DNA of 21,292 nt, taken from the NCBI GenBank assembly GCA_020854975.1, contig JAHKLQ010000199.1, positions 1-21,292 on the forward strand, given 5' to 3'. Source of the stretch: Methanobacterium sp. (GTDB taxonomy: Archaea; Methanobacteriota; Methanobacteria; Methanobacteriales; Methanobacteriaceae). Below, in pieces: positions 8,344 through 16,690 of the stretch. The notes under the pieces are model-generated. The model had not been told where the DNA came from. It worked only from the letters and a program-made list of their open reading frames with translations, and did no database searches. The first letter of the stretch is position 1. Every line of letters begins with the position of its first letter. The position numbers and the translations under genes were made by a program.

Positions 8344-8428
8344 AATATTGGATTTTTTGTAATTTCATTTTAATTTTATGAATGGGGTTTATCTAGCTTT
8401 AAAAATTCCAACTTACCCCGAATTTATT

Positions 8429-8475
8429 ATTTTTTTTATTTTTCAATTGATCATTTCATTTTATTTCATTTTTTT
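8429..8475 (+). terminator. T-rich terminator tract after the GT-C gene
   Basis: Two long T runs (8 T at 8430-8437 and 7 T at 8469-8475) lie 85-130 bp after the stop codon and before the next promoter. U-rich tracts of this kind end archaeal transcripts. Confidence 0.5.
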
Positions 8476-8523
8476 ATTATTTCCAGATTTCCATTTGATG
8501 ACTTAGCACACAAAATGGAACCA

Positions 8524-8571
8524 ATTATATATTAAGGTTAATGTAAAATATTAATTAAGGTTATTGAGGTG
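8524..8571 (+). promoter_or_regulatory. TATA box and ribosome site of the pseudomurein-binding protein gene
   Basis: AATTATATATTAAGG at 8523-8537 is a good TATA element. GAGGTG at 8566-8571 sits six bases before the TTG at 8578 and fixes that unusual start. A decamer ATTAAGGTTA is repeated at 8531-8540 and 8554-8563, a 23-bp period. Confidence 0.55.
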
Positions 8572-8577
8572 TGAAGT

Positions 8578-11500
8578 TTGATAAACAGGCAAGTTAATTT
8601 AAAAATGGTTTTTTTATCGTTAGCATTATTTTTTACACTAACTGGAAGCATGGGGCTATCTGAAGCTCATATATTGATTATAGGTAATTCTACAGGTGAT
8701 TTCCCCCTTTCTTATCAGGAAACAAGTCAGTTAGCTGCTGATCTCAGAGCAAATGGATATTCTGTCCTGGATTATTATGGTGAGAATGCCACTACAGAAA
8801 ACATCTTAAAGGGGATGTATGGTGCTGATGCTGTTATCTATGATGGTCATGGAGCTTATAAATTAGGAAATTACGATGGAGCTGGAGGCACTGCAAACCC
8901 TCCTTTTGCACTGATAGGGGCTGATGGCTATATATGGGGTGTAGAAAATGATACAGATGGGAATTGGTATATGCAGGAAGGAAATGGTAGTCTTTTCACA
9001 GCACCTTTCAGACTGGGTATCCCTGTATTTTTACTTCACACCTGTTTCTCCACCGGATGGGTGGGGGAGAATCAAGTGGCCAATCCCATTGAAACCATTT
9101 ATAATTTTGCCCAGATGTTCGATGGTACTGATGCCAATTACTATGCCACTGCCTGGAATGGTGCGGAAATAATCTACGACTTTTTAAATGGTGCCAGTAA
9201 CTTTCAGGATGCTAATAATCAAAATACTGAGAAAATTGTCACTTCCACTCTTTACAATGGTGTAGAAGTTTGGAGAAACGACAATGGTTACGCAGCGTTT
9301 GTGGGAGACTGGAACGGGGTATTCCCATCAGTCAGTGAAACCAGTGCTTATGATGAAGCTGCAGCCGATGCATGGTACAATAGTGACCGGCAGCTTATCA
9401 CCCAACTTTTTGTGGATGCGAATATTGGAAATGATTCATGGGATGGAACCAGCCCGGTCTTCCTGGGAGGAACTACTGGGCCTATGAAAACAATAACCAC
9501 AACCATTAACACTTTAAATCCGTGGGGAACTATATATGTGGCTTCAGGCATCTACAATGAAAATCTTGTAATTAATAAAGAAATAAATCTAATAGGAAGT
9601 GGCGTTAACACAATAATCAACCCTCTCAATGCTCAAAATCCTCTAATTAACATAACCAGTGAGGGAAGTGGTTCAGTAATCATTGGATTCATTTTAAATG
9701 GCACTTCATCTTCTTCAGCTGTTGCAATTTCTGGAGCAAGCAGTTGTACCATAGCCAACAATAATATAACTGGAAATCAAGTGGGAGTACTTGTTGCTGG
9801 AAATAATAACGTAGTATACTCTAACCAAATTTCCGATAGCAAAGACGGGGTTTACCTTGGTAACGAAACTGAAGATAATATAGTATTCGGAAACCAGATC
9901 AACAACAGCACTTCCAGTGGAGTCTATTGTGAAGGAGGAAACAACCATTACATAAACAACAACACTGTAACCCAAAGTTCATCTGGAATAACTGTAAATA
10001 ACTCTAAAAATGTGAATGTAGGAAGTAACCAGGTAACCAGCAATACAAAAACAGGAGTAACCATTAAAAACTCTAACAATACCACCATAACTGATAATAA
10101 CATCTCAAGTAACCAAAATGGGGTAGAAATAGGTGAAAACTCCAATTACAATACTGTATCTGATAACACAATCAGTGAAAACCAAAATAATGGTATTAAT
10201 ATAGATAACAGTCAAAATAATCAAATCAGTCATAACACAGTACAAAACAACGTTCAGAACGGAATAAACCTCAACAATTCAAGTGAAAACAACATCAACA
10301 ATGGAAACAACATCAATGGCTCTGATGTGGGAATAAACATTGAAAACAATAGTAACTCCAACATCATCAATGGAAACACCATCCAAGCTGCAACAACTTC
10401 CTTAAACATTGCAGGGTCTACTGGTAACATAATTTCTGACAATGAAGTAACTTTCAGCATCAATGAGATCATTACAGCAGCCAATATGGTTAAAGCCAGC
10501 ATTGAAACATCTAAAACTTTACCATCCTCAATTTTGATTGGTTTTGTCCCGGTGAATATGGCTCAATTTTTGCATTTAGCTGTCCAAGCCACCATCCAAT
10601 TAAACAACAATGAAAATACCCTTATTCTTATGAAAAATGACAAAGTCCCTGGTGCTAGTGAAGAATCATTAACTTCGGGTGGTTTTAGCTTGGCAAATTA
10701 TGTTGATTTTGCTGGGCGTATTAATGATTATATGAATGATAACCTTCAAGCACCACCTTATGGCTATATTAGTCTTGGACAAATAGGATATCAGTCACAA
10801 GTTTATCTTTTCAGCCGCATTTTAAGCATATACAATGATACTGGAGCACTTCCTACTGCTGTGACAGTCAAACCATGGACCACCAGTAACATACCCATCA
10901 ATGAACCCACAGCTTACACCATTGATCAAATCCTAGAAACTGCCAATAACCTCAAAACTTACATTGAAATCAACAAAAAACTACCAACCACAGTAACCAT
11001 AGGCACACAGAACATAAACCTGGCACAATTCTTATATCTAGCTACAAAGGCCACTGCAGCACTCAAAGACGGGCAACCAACCACTACTTCCATAATGGTA
11101 GGTAGTTATAGTTTACCCAGCACCAGTTACGAAAATCTGAAGACTGGGGCGTTAACTACGGGTACTTATGTGGATTTTGCTAATAGAATATCACAATACA
11201 TAGCAGAAAGCAGCCAAGCACCAGCTTATGGTTTGATTGGTTTGGGGCAGATTAGTTATCAGTCTCAGGTGTATCTTTACAGTCGTGTGTTGGTTGGTTA
11301 TGGTGTTAGTGGGCAGTTGCCGGATACTATGACGGTTAAGGCGTGGAGTTCTGGTAATATACCTATTTATGAGCCTTCTTCGTATAGTTTTACTGTTAGT
11401 CAGATTGTTGATGCTGCGCAGAGAGTTAAAGCTTATGTTGAAGCTAATAAAGCATTGCCCAGTACGGTGACTATGGGAAGTAGTAGTATTAACATGGGGC

Positions 11501-12315
11501 AATTCCTATTTTTAGCAGTAACTGCTACTAATGATCTTGACAGTGGAAAGCCTGATACTACTGTTGTGACGGTGAGTAGTAGTTATGGGTTGCCGGGTAG
11601 TAGTTATGAGAGTATGAAGACTGGGGCGTTGACTACGGGTACTTATGTGGATTTTGCTAATAGGATAGCTCAGTATATGGCTGAGAACTACAAGGCACCG
11701 CCTTATGGTTTGATTGGTTTGGGGCAGATTAGTTATCAGTCTCAGGTGTATCTTTACAGTCGTGTGTTGGCTGGTTATGGTGTTAGTGGGCAGTTGCCGG
11801 ATACTATGACGGTTAAGGCGTGGAGTTCTGGTAATATACCTATTTATGAGCCTTCTTCGTATAGTTTCACTGTTGATCAGGTACTTACTGCTGCGCAAAC
11901 AGTTAAAAATTACATTGAAACCAATAAAAAACTACCCAGTACGGTGACTATGGGAAGTAGTAATATAAACATGGCACAATTCCTATTTTTAGCAGTAACC
12001 GCAACTAATGACATTAACAATGGAAAACCCAATAACACTACCGTGACCGTAAACAGTGGCTACACACTGCCTACTAGTAGCAGCGAAAATCTAAAAACCG
12101 GAATAATAACAACCACTACCTATGTGGACTTTGCTAACAGAATAGGACAATATATGGCAGAAAACTACCAAGCACCACCCTATGGTTACATAGGTTTAGG
12201 TCAAATCGGCTACCAATCACAGATTTACCTATACAGTTGCGTATTAAATGAATACAATAATTATGGTAGTTTACCTGCAAACGTCATGGTTGAACCATTG
12301 GGAACAAGTTACTAA
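8578..12315 (+). CDS. Secreted caspase-like / beta-helix / pseudomurein-binding repeat protein
   Basis: The gene starts at TTG and encodes 1245 residues. Residues 1-30 are a signal peptide (hydrophobic MVFLSLALFFTLTGSMGL, cleavage probably near SEA). Residues 31-270 resemble a clan CD (caspase/gingipain-type) fold: hydrophobic strand AVIYDGHGA with His91, then VFLLHTCFS with Cys156, a candidate His-Cys dyad. Residues 277-345 are the usual entry to archaeal beta-helix adhesins (VDANIGNDSWDGTSP, GTIYVASGIYNENLVI). About 345-625 is a parallel beta-helix (NosD/PbH1 repeats) rich in Asn and N-glycosylation sequons. Residues 626-1245 hold four units of about 158 residues, beginning near 626, 780, 938 and 1096. 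Each has two pseudomurein-binding-like halves (IETNKKLPSTVTMGSSNINMAQFL and YMAENYKAPPYGLIGLGQISYQS). The protein is therefore wall-anchored. The role of the peptidase-like domain is unproven. Confidence 0.88.
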   Translation: MINRQVNLKMVFLSLALFFTLTGSMGLSEAHILIIGNSTGDFPLSYQETSQLAADLRANGYSVLDYYGENATTENILKGMYGADAVIYDGHGAYKLGNYDGAGGTANPPFALIGADGYIWGVENDTDGNWYMQEGNGSLFTAPFRLGIPVFLLHTCFSTGWVGENQVANPIETIYNFAQMFDGTDANYYATAWNGAEIIYDFLNGASNFQDANNQNTEKIVTSTLYNGVEVWRNDNGYAAFVGDWNGVFPSVSETSAYDEAAADAWYNSDRQLITQLFVDANIGNDSWDGTSPVFLGGTTGPMKTITTTINTLNPWGTIYVASGIYNENLVINKEINLIGSGVNTIINPLNAQNPLINITSEGSGSVIIGFILNGTSSSSAVAISGASSCTIANNNITGNQVGVLVAGNNNVVYSNQISDSKDGVYLGNETEDNIVFGNQINNSTSSGVYCEGGNNHYINNNTVTQSSSGITVNNSKNVNVGSNQVTSNTKTGVTIKNSNNTTITDNNISSNQNGVEIGENSNYNTVSDNTISENQNNGINIDNSQNNQISHNTVQNNVQNGINLNNSSENNINNGNNINGSDVGINIENNSNSNIINGNTIQAATTSLNIAGSTGNIISDNEVTFSINEIITAANMVKASIETSKTLPSSILIGFVPVNMAQFLHLAVQATIQLNNNENTLILMKNDKVPGASEESLTSGGFSLANYVDFAGRINDYMNDNLQAPPYGYISLGQIGYQSQVYLFSRILSIYNDTGALPTAVTVKPWTTSNIPINEPTAYTIDQILETANNLKTYIEINKKLPTTVTIGTQNINLAQFLYLATKATAALKDGQPTTTSIMVGSYSLPSTSYENLKTGALTTGTYVDFANRISQYIAESSQAPAYGLIGLGQISYQSQVYLYSRVLVGYGVSGQLPDTMTVKAWSSGNIPIYEPSSYSFTVSQIVDAAQRVKAYVEANKALPSTVTMGSSSINMGQFLFLAVTATNDLDSGKPDTTVVTVSSSYGLPGSSYESMKTGALTTGTYVDFANRIAQYMAENYKAPPYGLIGLGQISYQSQVYLYSRVLAGYGVSGQLPDTMTVKAWSSGNIPIYEPSSYSFTVDQVLTAAQTVKNYIETNKKLPSTVTMGSSNINMAQFLFLAVTATNDINNGKPNNTTVTVNSGYTLPTSSSENLKTGIITTTTYVDFANRIGQYMAENYQAPPYGYIGLGQIGYQSQIYLYSCVLNEYNNYGSLPANVMVEPLGTSY
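11225..11874 (+). repeat. Near-identical 173-bp repeats inside pseudomurein-binding units 2 and 3
   Basis: Bases 11225-11397 and 11702-11874 (offset 477 bp, 159 codons) differ at only two positions by eye. Matching tracts also occur at 11140-11190 versus 11617-11667, and at 11458 onward versus 11935 onward. Units 1 and 4 encode similar protein with different codons, so the similarity between units 2 and 3 reflects recent duplication or gene conversion. Confidence 0.85.
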
Positions 12316-12322
12316 TCCATGA

Positions 12323-12423
12323 GTAAGTGATCCATTGAATGAAATCATCACCCACCCCCCCCAACTAGAGTCTTTGTTAGAGCCTAGTTTAGGTTGTAAG
12401 TGATTCATTGAATGGAATCATTA
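12323..12423. repeat. Pair of 28-bp direct repeats, each an imperfect palindrome
   Basis: The copies at 12323-12350 and 12396-12423 (73-bp period) share GTAAGTGAT, CATTGAATG and AATCAT with three mismatches. Each reads as a dyad around CATT-G-AATG. Between them lie a run of eight C (12355-12362) and a hairpin with arms AACTAG (12363-12368) and CTAGTT (12384-12389). A run of eight T follows at 12426-12433, so the whole block may act as terminator of the surface-protein gene. Confidence 0.6.
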
Positions 12424-12570
12424 TCTTTTTTTTAAAATTATAATTTTGAAATAATTTTAAGTAAATAATTTAAAAACAGATTGGTTTTAAAAAAATTCGT
12501 TTAAAAGAATAAACAAAAAAAATAGGAATTTAATTCAAATCATGAAAAAATAATGGAAAATTTAGACTTT

Positions 12571-12918
12571 TTACTTCTTTTTAAAGTCCAATATAGCTCT
12601 AACCATGAAAAGTTCCTGATTTATATCTACAGATAAAGGAGGGCCTTCATCTAAATACATGGAAGTTAATATGTAATCATCAGACTTTTTTTCTCCAGTA
12701 GATTTTTCAACAGTCTCTATATGGAATGACTCTTTTTCACTTCCATTTAAGAAATCATACACCTTTTCTGAATCTGTTCCAATAACCCGTAGGATAATCA
12801 TAAGATGATTATCATTGGAGTAATGATGATCTTTAACAAATTCTTCAGGTATTATTAAATTTTTTATATCTCCTTCTATTTCTCTTTTAAAAATTATTGA
12901 TGAAATTTCAGCTACCAA
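12571..12918 (-). CDS. Conserved-looking hypothetical protein, 115 residues
   Basis: I do not recognise this family. The protein is soluble, with alternating strands and helices (for example NHLMIILRVIGTDSEKVYDFL, then the C-terminal strand ELFMVRAILDFKKK) and no cysteine or metal motif. The start is the TTG at 12918. It is supported by GAGGTGAT (12931-12924), a full match to the 16S rRNA tail, about five bases upstream. It lies 102 bp downstream of the P-loop NTPase on the same strand. The two may be functionally linked, but no overlap proves an operon. A T6 tract on the minus transcript (12550-12545) may end it. Confidence 0.65.
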   Translation of the reverse strand: MVAEISSIIFKREIEGDIKNLIIPEEFVKDHHYSNDNHLMIILRVIGTDSEKVYDFLNGSEKESFHIETVEKSTGEKKSDDYILTSMYLDEGPPLSVDINQELFMVRAILDFKKK

Positions 12919-13020
12919 TGATAATCACCTCTATTATCCACAGATTTTTTAAATTAACTTCAAAATAATTTATTGTTTGTATTTATGATTAATTTTTTGG
13001 CATGCTACAAATTTATAGTT

Positions 13021-13782
13021 TCACCTGTTTTTCTCATTGTGAGATATGGATTCAAAAATAAAACGAGGTCTACGACCACATTTTTTAATATAATATTTAA
13101 TCTCTTCTTCTTCAAGAGCAGGAAAGTGAATTTTCACAATTTTCATGATTTCTTCTTCAGAGTAAGATATCCTAACTACCTCAAAGAATTGTTTAAGAAA
13201 GAACATCAGGGTCCGGGAAATAAATGAAAAATCAGTTAAGATATCATAACGGATACCCCGAACCTTTAATATCCACGCAGCCTGTGTAACTATATTCACT
13301 TTTTTTAATTCGGTTCTCCGGTTCAAGTATTCCCACAATATTCTAAAATAGAAAGGAAATGTCGAAAAACCCCTATTTTCAGTCCATAAACCCATTCCCA
13401 CTTTATCTTTTTTAATATGTTGGGAGTCAGAGAATTTATCAGCAAACAACACAAAATCATACTCAGATGCTTTCTGGTAAATTTCATCATGGTTTCGAGT
13501 TCCCATATCTTTTCCCAAAGTGTCCCAAAAAACCTGGAAAACCTTGCTGTTACTCACACCCGCATCATCCAGAAATAAAAAAGCATCATAGACATTTAAA
13601 TCAAGATTATTTATACTATGATATATGTTTGTTGATTTACCAGTGCCTGGAGTTCCAACAATAATTACGAAATGTCCTTTGCTTTGTTTTAAACTTTTAA
13701 GCAGCTGGTTCATCTTCTGGAAAGAATCTGTTGACACAAATTTCTTATTGTCTCCATGGGAATTAACCTTAAACTGACTCAT
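13021..13782 (-). CDS. P-loop NTPase of unknown function
   Basis: This 253-residue protein has Walker A GTPGTGKST at 43-51 after a strand HFVIIV, and a Walker-B-like DAFLFLDDAG at 66-75. Further on, the strand VNIVTQAAWILKVRGIRYD (about 162-180) has a polar Gln at the strand end followed by basic residues. That resembles sensor-1 and arginine positions in HerA/packaging-type or Zot-like ATPases. The C-terminus (ISYSEEEIMKIVKIHFPALEEEEIKYYI) looks like a small helical lid. No membrane helix is clear. The ATG at 13782 has only a distant purine site (AAGGAGT, about 20 bases upstream). It might be a stray virus- or plasmid-type ATPase or a lineage-specific housekeeping protein; the sequence alone does not decide. 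Confidence 0.7.
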   Translation of the reverse strand: MSQFKVNSHGDNKKFVSTDSFQKMNQLLKSLKQSKGHFVIIVGTPGTGKSTNIYHSINNLDLNVYDAFLFLDDAGVSNSKVFQVFWDTLGKDMGTRNHDEIYQKASEYDFVLFADKFSDSQHIKKDKVGMGLWTENRGFSTFPFYFRILWEYLNRRTELKKVNIVTQAAWILKVRGIRYDILTDFSFISRTLMFFLKQFFEVVRISYSEEEIMKIVKIHFPALEEEEIKYYIKKCGRRPRFIFESISHNEKNR

Positions 13783-14137
13783 AAAAGAAGTTTATGGAAC
13801 TTACTCCTTAAGAACACTATCCTTAATATCAACTAGATAATGGTGGGGTATTGAACATATTAAAAAATCAACAATTCCATTTTTATTCCAATTTGTTTTA
13901 TCTTATCTACTCTTTTTTATTTCACATCAATTGAAAGATTGATCACGGAGGAAGTTATAGAAAGAAAATAGGATTTAAATGGGGAGTAAAATTAAGGTAT
14001 TTCATTCAGGTATCATTTAATTGTGAGTTTAAGTTCTACTTGTTGGATAAATCGATAAGAATATATAAAGAGTAGTTTGTTCATTAATTATAATGATAAA
14101 TTTAAGTGAATAATAAACGTAAAGGAGGTGGAAAAAA
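13783..14137. other. Divergent promoter gap before the symporter operon
   Basis: The gap is 355 bp. It contains an inverted repeat ATCAAT-N6-ATTGAT (13926-13943), a TATA-like ATATATAA at 14061-14068 and the strong ribosome site AAAGGAGGTG at 14121-14130. No small gene was found. Confidence 0.5.
14061..14130 (+). promoter_or_regulatory. TATA box and strong ribosome site of the symporter operon
   Basis: ATATATAA at 14061-14068 would place transcription start near 14090-14095, giving a leader of about 45 nt. GGAGGTG at 14124-14130 is seven bases before the ATG at 14138 and is a near-perfect match to the 16S rRNA tail. Confidence 0.55.
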
Positions 14138-14347
14138 ATGGTACTTGGAATAAATGACCCCTGGATATGGGGTGCGTATATTGGATGCATTCTGGTAACT
14201 CTTTTATGTGTTGTTTATGGTATTTTGAACTGGAATAAAGGCGGCGAAGACGAAAAAGGACAAATAAAAGAAGAAGTAAAGTGGCACGAGAAAGAAAAGG
14301 AAATGCAAGAAAAAGAATTGGGTCTTTGGGATGAAGAAGATGCTTAG
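14138..14347 (+). CDS. Small accessory membrane protein of a sodium:solute symporter
   Basis: This 69-residue protein has one hydrophobic helix (WGAYIGCILVTLLCVVYGILNW, about 11-32), followed by a highly charged Lys/Glu tail likely to form a cytoplasmic helix. It lies 50 bp upstream of a sodium:solute symporter gene on the same strand and has by far the better ribosome site, so the two are probably made together. Small single-helix proteins next to SSS transporters are known in archaea and bacteria and are named symporter small accessory proteins. The assignment rests on size, topology and position. Confidence 0.75.
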   Translation: MVLGINDPWIWGAYIGCILVTLLCVVYGILNWNKGGEDEKGQIKEEVKWHEKEKEMQEKELGLWDEEDA

Positions 14348-14397
14348 ATTCTTTCATTAGGCCATAAATTCATAAAAAAGGATAGGTTGTGGGTTAA

Positions 14398-15999
14398 ATG
14401 AATGAATTTCTTATATTAAGTATTGTAGTTTTGATATATATAGTGATAACCGGTTATGTGGGATATCTGGCCTGGAAGCGAACCAAAACTGCGGATGATT
14501 ACATGGTTGCTGGAAGGGAAACCCATCCGTTTATCATGGCTTTAAGTTATGGGGCGACTTTCATCAGCACAGCAGCTATTGTAGGTTTTGGTGGTATATC
14601 TGGTGTTTATGGGATGGGTCTTTTATGGTTAACCTTCCTGAACATACTGGTTGGTATATTTATAGCATTTGTGTTTTTTGGAAAACGTACCCGGAAAATG
14701 GGACACAACTTAGGAGCCCTTACTTTCCCGGAATTTTTATCCAAACGTTTTGACAGTAAATTCATACAATATTTCAGTGGATTGATCATCTTTTTCGGGA
14801 TGACACTGTATGCTTCGGTGGTTCTAATTGGAATGGCACGATTCGTTGAAACAACACTCAATCTTGATTACACCATGGCATTAATTGGTTTAGCAGTTAT
14901 TGTAGCTCTATACGTTATATTTGGTGGTATAAGAGGTGTGATGTACACTGATGCCCTGCAGGGAAGCATAATGTTCGTAGTAATGTTCATTCTCTTAGTA
15001 GCCACATACTGGATAATGGGTGGGGTTACAGATGCCAACCAAGCCCTTACCAATCTGGTAAACATAGTTCCAGCCCAAGCAACAGCCACTGCCACGGCAA
15101 CAGGATTCACGGGATGGACATCCATGCCTGCTTTGGGAAGTCCCTTCTGGTGGACATTGGTCAGCACACTGATACTGGGAGTGGGAATAGGAGTTTTATC
15201 CCAACCACAACTAGTGGTACGTTTCATGACTGTAAAATCCAACAAGGAACTTAATAGAGCTGTTTTAATTGGAGGAATATTCATCTGCCTGATGACTGGA
15301 ACCGCCTTTGTAGTAGGGGCTTTATCCAATGTATATTTCTTTGATAAGTTGGGGCAACTGGCTATACAAGTGGTTGATGGTAATGCAGACAAAATAATAC
15401 CTGCTTTTATCTCTGCATCCATGCCTTTATGGTTTGCATATCTTTTCATGATCGCCCTCTTATCAGCGGCCATGTCCACCCTCAGTGCCCAGGTACATGT
15501 ACAGGGAACTGCACTGGGAAGAGATGTCTATGAAACATTAACCAAAATAAAAGGAGACTCCTCAGTATTCATAGCCAGGATAGGGATTGCACTGGCGATG
15601 ATCCTTGCAGTTATCATGGGATTAATCTTACCCACCAACATAATCGCGGTGGGAACCTCCCTATGGTTTTCTATAACTGCAGGGGCCTTCCTTTCCATGT
15701 ACGTATTTGCATTATTCTGGAAAGGATGTACCAAGGCCGGTGCCATATCAGGGCTGGTAGTTGGAACTCTTGTTAGCCTGTTCTGGCTGGTGTTCGAATA
15801 TAAAAAATCAGCAGAAGCATTAAGTATAGCTAAAGCTTTAACTGGACAAGCAGTGCTTACAACAGCCGTGCCTTGGCCAACTGTTGACCCCATTGTTATT
15901 GCTTTACCTGTTGCCTTTGTGGTGACCGTGGTGGTTAGTCTCTTGACCAAAGCACCTAGCAAGGAACACCTTGAAAAATGTTTTCAGGGAGTAAACTAA
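14398..15999 (+). CDS. Sodium:solute symporter (SSS/PutP-PanF type)
   Basis: This 533-residue transporter has about thirteen membrane helices. Family features are TM1 with the broken helix MALSYGATFISTAAIVGFGG (47-66), the signature GGIRGVMYTDALQG (176-189), LSQPQLVVRFM (267-277) and ALLSAAMSTLSAQ (353-365). Ser360 and Thr361 in the last match the Na2-site Ser-Thr pair of PutP. It should couple uptake of an organic solute to inward sodium flow. The solute (for example an amino acid, pantothenate or an organic acid) cannot be read from the sequence. It is downstream of the small accessory gene, and T-rich tracts at 16019-16034 end the unit. Confidence 0.92.
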   Translation: MNEFLILSIVVLIYIVITGYVGYLAWKRTKTADDYMVAGRETHPFIMALSYGATFISTAAIVGFGGISGVYGMGLLWLTFLNILVGIFIAFVFFGKRTRKMGHNLGALTFPEFLSKRFDSKFIQYFSGLIIFFGMTLYASVVLIGMARFVETTLNLDYTMALIGLAVIVALYVIFGGIRGVMYTDALQGSIMFVVMFILLVATYWIMGGVTDANQALTNLVNIVPAQATATATATGFTGWTSMPALGSPFWWTLVSTLILGVGIGVLSQPQLVVRFMTVKSNKELNRAVLIGGIFICLMTGTAFVVGALSNVYFFDKLGQLAIQVVDGNADKIIPAFISASMPLWFAYLFMIALLSAAMSTLSAQVHVQGTALGRDVYETLTKIKGDSSVFIARIGIALAMILAVIMGLILPTNIIAVGTSLWFSITAGAFLSMYVFALFWKGCTKAGAISGLVVGTLVSLFWLVFEYKKSAEALSIAKALTGQAVLTTAVPWPTVDPIVIALPVAFVVTVVVSLLTKAPSKEHLEKCFQGVN

Positions 16000-16017
16000 T
16001 AAAACTCCCTCTTCCCC

Positions 16018-16040
16018 ATTTTTTTAATTTTTTTAAAAAA
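16018..16040 (+). terminator. T-rich terminator after the symporter
   Basis: Two runs of seven T (16019-16025 and 16028-16034) follow the symporter stop at 15999 by about 20 bp, matching the U-tract type of archaeal terminator. Confidence 0.5.
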
Positions 16041-16249
16041 TTAATTTAAGAGCTTGTTTTTGGTGATTTAACCCATTTTTAAATGATTTTTTAAAATAAC
16101 TTATTTTTCTTTTCAAAATTGGGTTTAATCCCTGAAAATATAAGTACAACTTGGAACTTAATTTATGATGATTAAAAATATAATTATTTAAGTTGTTTTC
16201 TGTTATAGAAAGATGGTGCCCTAGGAGCACTTGAAACCATGGTGATAGT

Positions 16250-16501
16250 ATGAGAATCGTACAAGAAATAGTGGGAAAAGAGGTTTTAGATAGTTCTGCA
16301 GTAGTAATTGGAAAAATAAAGGATGTAGAAGTGGATTTAGAGGGAAATGAAATTCGAGCCTTTATTGTGGGAAAAGGCGGCATATCTGAAGGATTAGGAT
16401 TATCTAAAGGGGAAACCATCGTACCCTATGATATGGTTAAGAAAATAGGGGACAAAATACTTCTTAAAAGCAGAGAAGAAAAAACAAGTTACGAATTATA
16501 A
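16250..16501 (+). CDS. PRC-barrel domain protein
   Basis: This 83-residue protein consists of one PRC-barrel: strand pattern IVGKEVLDSSAVVIGKIKDVEVDLEGNEIRAFIV, then a Gly-rich turn, then IVPYDMVKKIGDKILLK. Small archaeal PRC-barrel proteins of this kind are often found near RNA-processing or division genes, and their ligands are mostly unknown. The ATG at 16250 has GGTGAT (16241-16246) just before it. The gene has its own A/T-rich upstream region and is followed by a strong inverted repeat at 16534-16571, so it may be monocistronic. Confidence 0.85.
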   Translation: MRIVQEIVGKEVLDSSAVVIGKIKDVEVDLEGNEIRAFIVGKGGISEGLGLSKGETIVPYDMVKKIGDKILLKSREEKTSYEL

Positions 16502-16533
16502 CCCTCTATTTATATAATTCCAAATTAGTTCAA

Positions 16534-16571
16534 AAGGCCTTATAAAGTCTAAGATTAATATATAAGGCCTT
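16534..16571. terminator. Perfect 11-bp inverted repeat with palindromic arms
   Basis: AAGGCCTTATA (16534-16544) and TATAAGGCCTT (16561-16571) pair perfectly around a 16-nt spacer. Each arm also holds the 8-bp palindrome AAGGCCTT. It is 32 bp past the PRC-barrel stop and 120 bp before the zinc-finger gene, so it could be a terminator or an operator. Confidence 0.5.
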
Positions 16572-16690
16572 AAATTTATTATTAGTCTGAATTACTTAAA
16601 CATAAACCTTAAACATATTTTTTAAGTACAATATATTAATACATCCTAAATTAACAAAAACTAATTAATTAACTATCAGTGGTGTTATTT

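Noticed and set aside
11191..11898. Long open frames on the minus strand (103 and 128 residues)
   Set aside because: They run antisense to the repeated G/T-rich pseudomurein-binding units and share a repeated Thr/Arg-rich composition; they are shadows of the real gene.
14868..15962. Open frames of 203 and 144 residues antisense to the symporter
   Set aside because: The plus-strand symporter has full family motifs across this region; the antisense frames have low-complexity residue use and no recognisable domain.
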